Shown: positions 32,931-34,057 of the stretch, in pieces
How positions within the stretch are numbered: the stretch's first letter is position 1
Layout of the letters: every line of letters starts with the position of its first letter
Made by a program: the position numbers and the translations under genes
Assembly: GCA_030149205.1 (NCBI GenBank)
Contig: JASBSB010000004.1
Coordinates: 1-34,057 of the forward strand
Direction of reading: 5' to 3'
Source of the DNA: Candidatus Heimdallarchaeota archaeon
GTDB lineage: Archaea > Asgardarchaeota > Heimdallarchaeia > Heimdallarchaeales > Kariarchaeaceae
DNA: 34,057 nt
The notes under the pieces: generated by a model
Told to the model about the DNA's origin: nothing
Databases searched by the model: none
Seen by the model: only the letters and a program-made list of their open reading frames with translations

Positions 32931-33305
32931 TTACACCGCTGAGGAAAATCTTTTCAATAAGAATGTAACACCCAGAAATATAAAGGGTAATAAAATACCT
33001 GAAATAAAGCCTTTATCCCAAGTTCCTGTTTGGGCAACAGGATCTGTTTTTCCGAACCTATCCATGAGACCATAAGTTATAAGTTCAGAAATACTTATCA
33101 CTGTTATCCACGATTTCATTACTTGTGTAAGCTCTGCTTCCACAACATTATCGAAGAAATCATCAATTGCAGTTAGCACGAGAAGCCCCCTAGCAGTCAT
33201 CTTAACCAAGAGCGACTCCTTCTTCACTACATCAGTAACTGAATCTGCATCAGGAATCACCTCATTTCCTTTACCACCAAACAAAAACTGTTTTGCTTTG
33301 TACAC
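32931..33305 (-). CDS. Small membrane protein, leaderless first gene of a type B module (124 aa)
   Basis: Starts at GTG 33305 directly after a TAG, exactly 39 bases into a promoter element, and like type A proteins begins (M/V)Y. It has a glycine-rich front (FLFGGKGNEV), a charged middle (DSVTDVVKKESLLVKM, DDFFDNVVEAEL) and about two hydrophobic helices (70-88 and 101-118), ending LLKRFSSAV. The DSVTDVV piece recalls DSVTIEVV of the type A protein at 23644, weakly. It shows that the promoter also serves first genes that are only distantly related to type A. Confidence 0.7.
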   Translation of the reverse strand: MYKAKQFLFGGKGNEVIPDADSVTDVVKKESLLVKMTARGLLVLTAIDDFFDNVVEAELTQVMKSWITVISISELITYGLMDRFGKTDPVAQTGTWDKGFISGILLPFIFLGVTFLLKRFSSAV

Positions 33306-33344
33306 CTATCTATGTTTAATTTGTATCTCTTAAGTTTTTTTCAT
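33306..33344 (-). promoter_or_regulatory. Module promoter element, copy 8 (divergent)
   Basis: Minus strand ATGAAAAAAACTTAAGAGAT: the ACTTAA core and its position are kept, and the first gene's GTG is exactly 39 bases from the first base. The BRE part differs (AAAAAA for GCGATA). Confidence 0.6.
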
Positions 33345-33445
33345 GTTTTACTCTCAATTTGACTTATAAAGAAGATTTGAGACAGATTGCCATTTCGAAG
33401 AATCCCTAATTTTTTTTTAGGAGATTAATTGGATATAAATTATTT

Positions 33446-33480
33446 GAACTCATAAAGTTCACTTATAGGGAATCTTCCCT
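33446..33480. terminator. Two small adjacent hairpins
   Basis: GAACT-cataa-AGTTC (33446-33460) and AGGGAA-tc-TTCCCT (33467-33480) lie in the 277-base gap downstream of the right-edge gene and before the next module promoter. They could end the upstream transcript; the stems are short. Confidence 0.3.
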
Positions 33481-33582
33481 CCTCAGGTCAGCCTTAATTG
33501 TTAAAAATGAATCAAAATACTATCAATCTGACCCAAACTTTCTGTGTATGAAACCTTTTTGCTAAAGTTAATTTTGTTAGTG

Positions 33583-34057
33583 TTAATTTGAACGTGAAAT
33601 CTTGAATGGACTTAGAGCAAATTTAGGGTTTAAACAGAATATTTCAATCATAATTATATAAAACACACCCTGAATTACGTAAAATAGCTCAGAATGAGAA
33701 TCAACATACTCAAGAATAATCATGAGATAAATTATGAACCAACTTGCAAAATAAAATATTTCCCAGATTGAGAGTTGAGATGGTTTTTTCTTAAGCAACA
33801 CGCTTACTAAGTATGAAACAGAAATTAGTAATATCAGCCCAATTCTTACCTGAGTGACTAAATGGGGAAGGAAGCTCATAAGAAAAAGGGTTAACACCCC
33901 TAAAACCCTAAAATTCAACATAATAAGATTGGTTTTATAAGACCAGAAATTTTTGTCAACTACTAAAACAATTTCTGATTTTTGATAGTCACTAAGAATA
34001 TCAAAGTAGAAAGCGAACCCCAAGAAAAATAGCCAAGAAAGGTAGTTACTTGAGACA
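33583..34057 (-). CDS. Type B polytopic membrane protein, 5' end outside the window
   Basis: The frame is open to the right edge, so the start lies beyond it; the visible 158 residues hold about four hydrophobic helices. It matches the C-terminal two-thirds of the type B protein at 32215-32925: WLFFLGFAFYFDILSD / YLAIFFLYDIATEP, IWEIFYFASWFIIYLMIILEYV, and a polar end. A TTG at 34023 is in frame but sits inside the conserved part, so it is not the start. It shows that the cluster continues to the right. Confidence 0.72.
   Translation of the reverse strand, partial: VSSNYLSWLFFLGFAFYFDILSDYQKSEIVLVVDKNFWSYKTNLIMLNFRVLGVLTLFLMSFLPHLVTQVRIGLILLISVSYLVSVLLKKKPSQLSIWEIFYFASWFIIYLMIILEYVDSHSELFYVIQGVFYIIMIEIFCLNPKFALSPFKISRSN

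Overview
The window most likely comes from a low-GC archaeon, and an Asgard archaeon of the Heimdallarchaeia type is my best guess. This is inference; no rRNA or ribosomal protein gene is present to place it. The grounds are archaeal promoters (AT-rich TATA boxes about 26 bases before leaderless ATG or GTG starts), GGAG/GGTG Shine-Dalgarno sites only in front of downstream operon genes, a half-size haem A synthase, and eukaryote-like pieces: two PARP-type zinc fingers in one protein and a longin-like fold next to a MinD-type ATPase.

Left third (1-13420), mostly single housekeeping or accessory genes on both strands: a GC-rich hairpin-rich edge segment that may be a structured RNA, cytidine deaminase, a DinB-like protein, a class I/II aminotransferase, an unrecognised protein, a 760-residue protein with a CofD-like front and a winged-helix tail, a membrane protein with a Cys-Cys motif, a longin-like/winged-helix protein overlapping a ParA/MinD ATPase, haem A synthase, a LigB-type dioxygenase-like protein, a RusA-like nuclease, a cystathionine beta-synthase-like enzyme, a DegV protein and a small basic protein.

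Middle (13421-15065): a purine-rich intergenic stretch with two tandem repeat families (32-bp and 47-bp units), then a protein of layout PARP finger - OB-like domain - PARP finger.

Right half (15355 to the edge), all on the minus strand: a cluster of about 20 membrane-protein genes that I cannot assign to any known system. It is built from repeated two-gene modules. The first gene of a module is a small or type A protein read from a near-identical promoter and apparently leaderless; in eight copies a GTG codon lies exactly 39 bases after the start of the promoter element. The second gene has its own Shine-Dalgarno site and encodes a polytopic membrane protein of one of several paralogous families (B, C, D, E or singletons). 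Type A proteins share an N-terminal pattern Val-Tyr-x-Cys-x-His-Gln-x-Ser-Phe and, in three loci, a GC-rich (about 60%) DNA cassette inside otherwise AT-rich genes. Truncated type A leaders, a one-base frameshift, a pseudogene and a 250-bp segmental duplication show that the cluster grows and decays by duplication. It is the best candidate here for an undescribed system, probably a set of co-expressed envelope complexes with interchangeable partners; the function is unknown.
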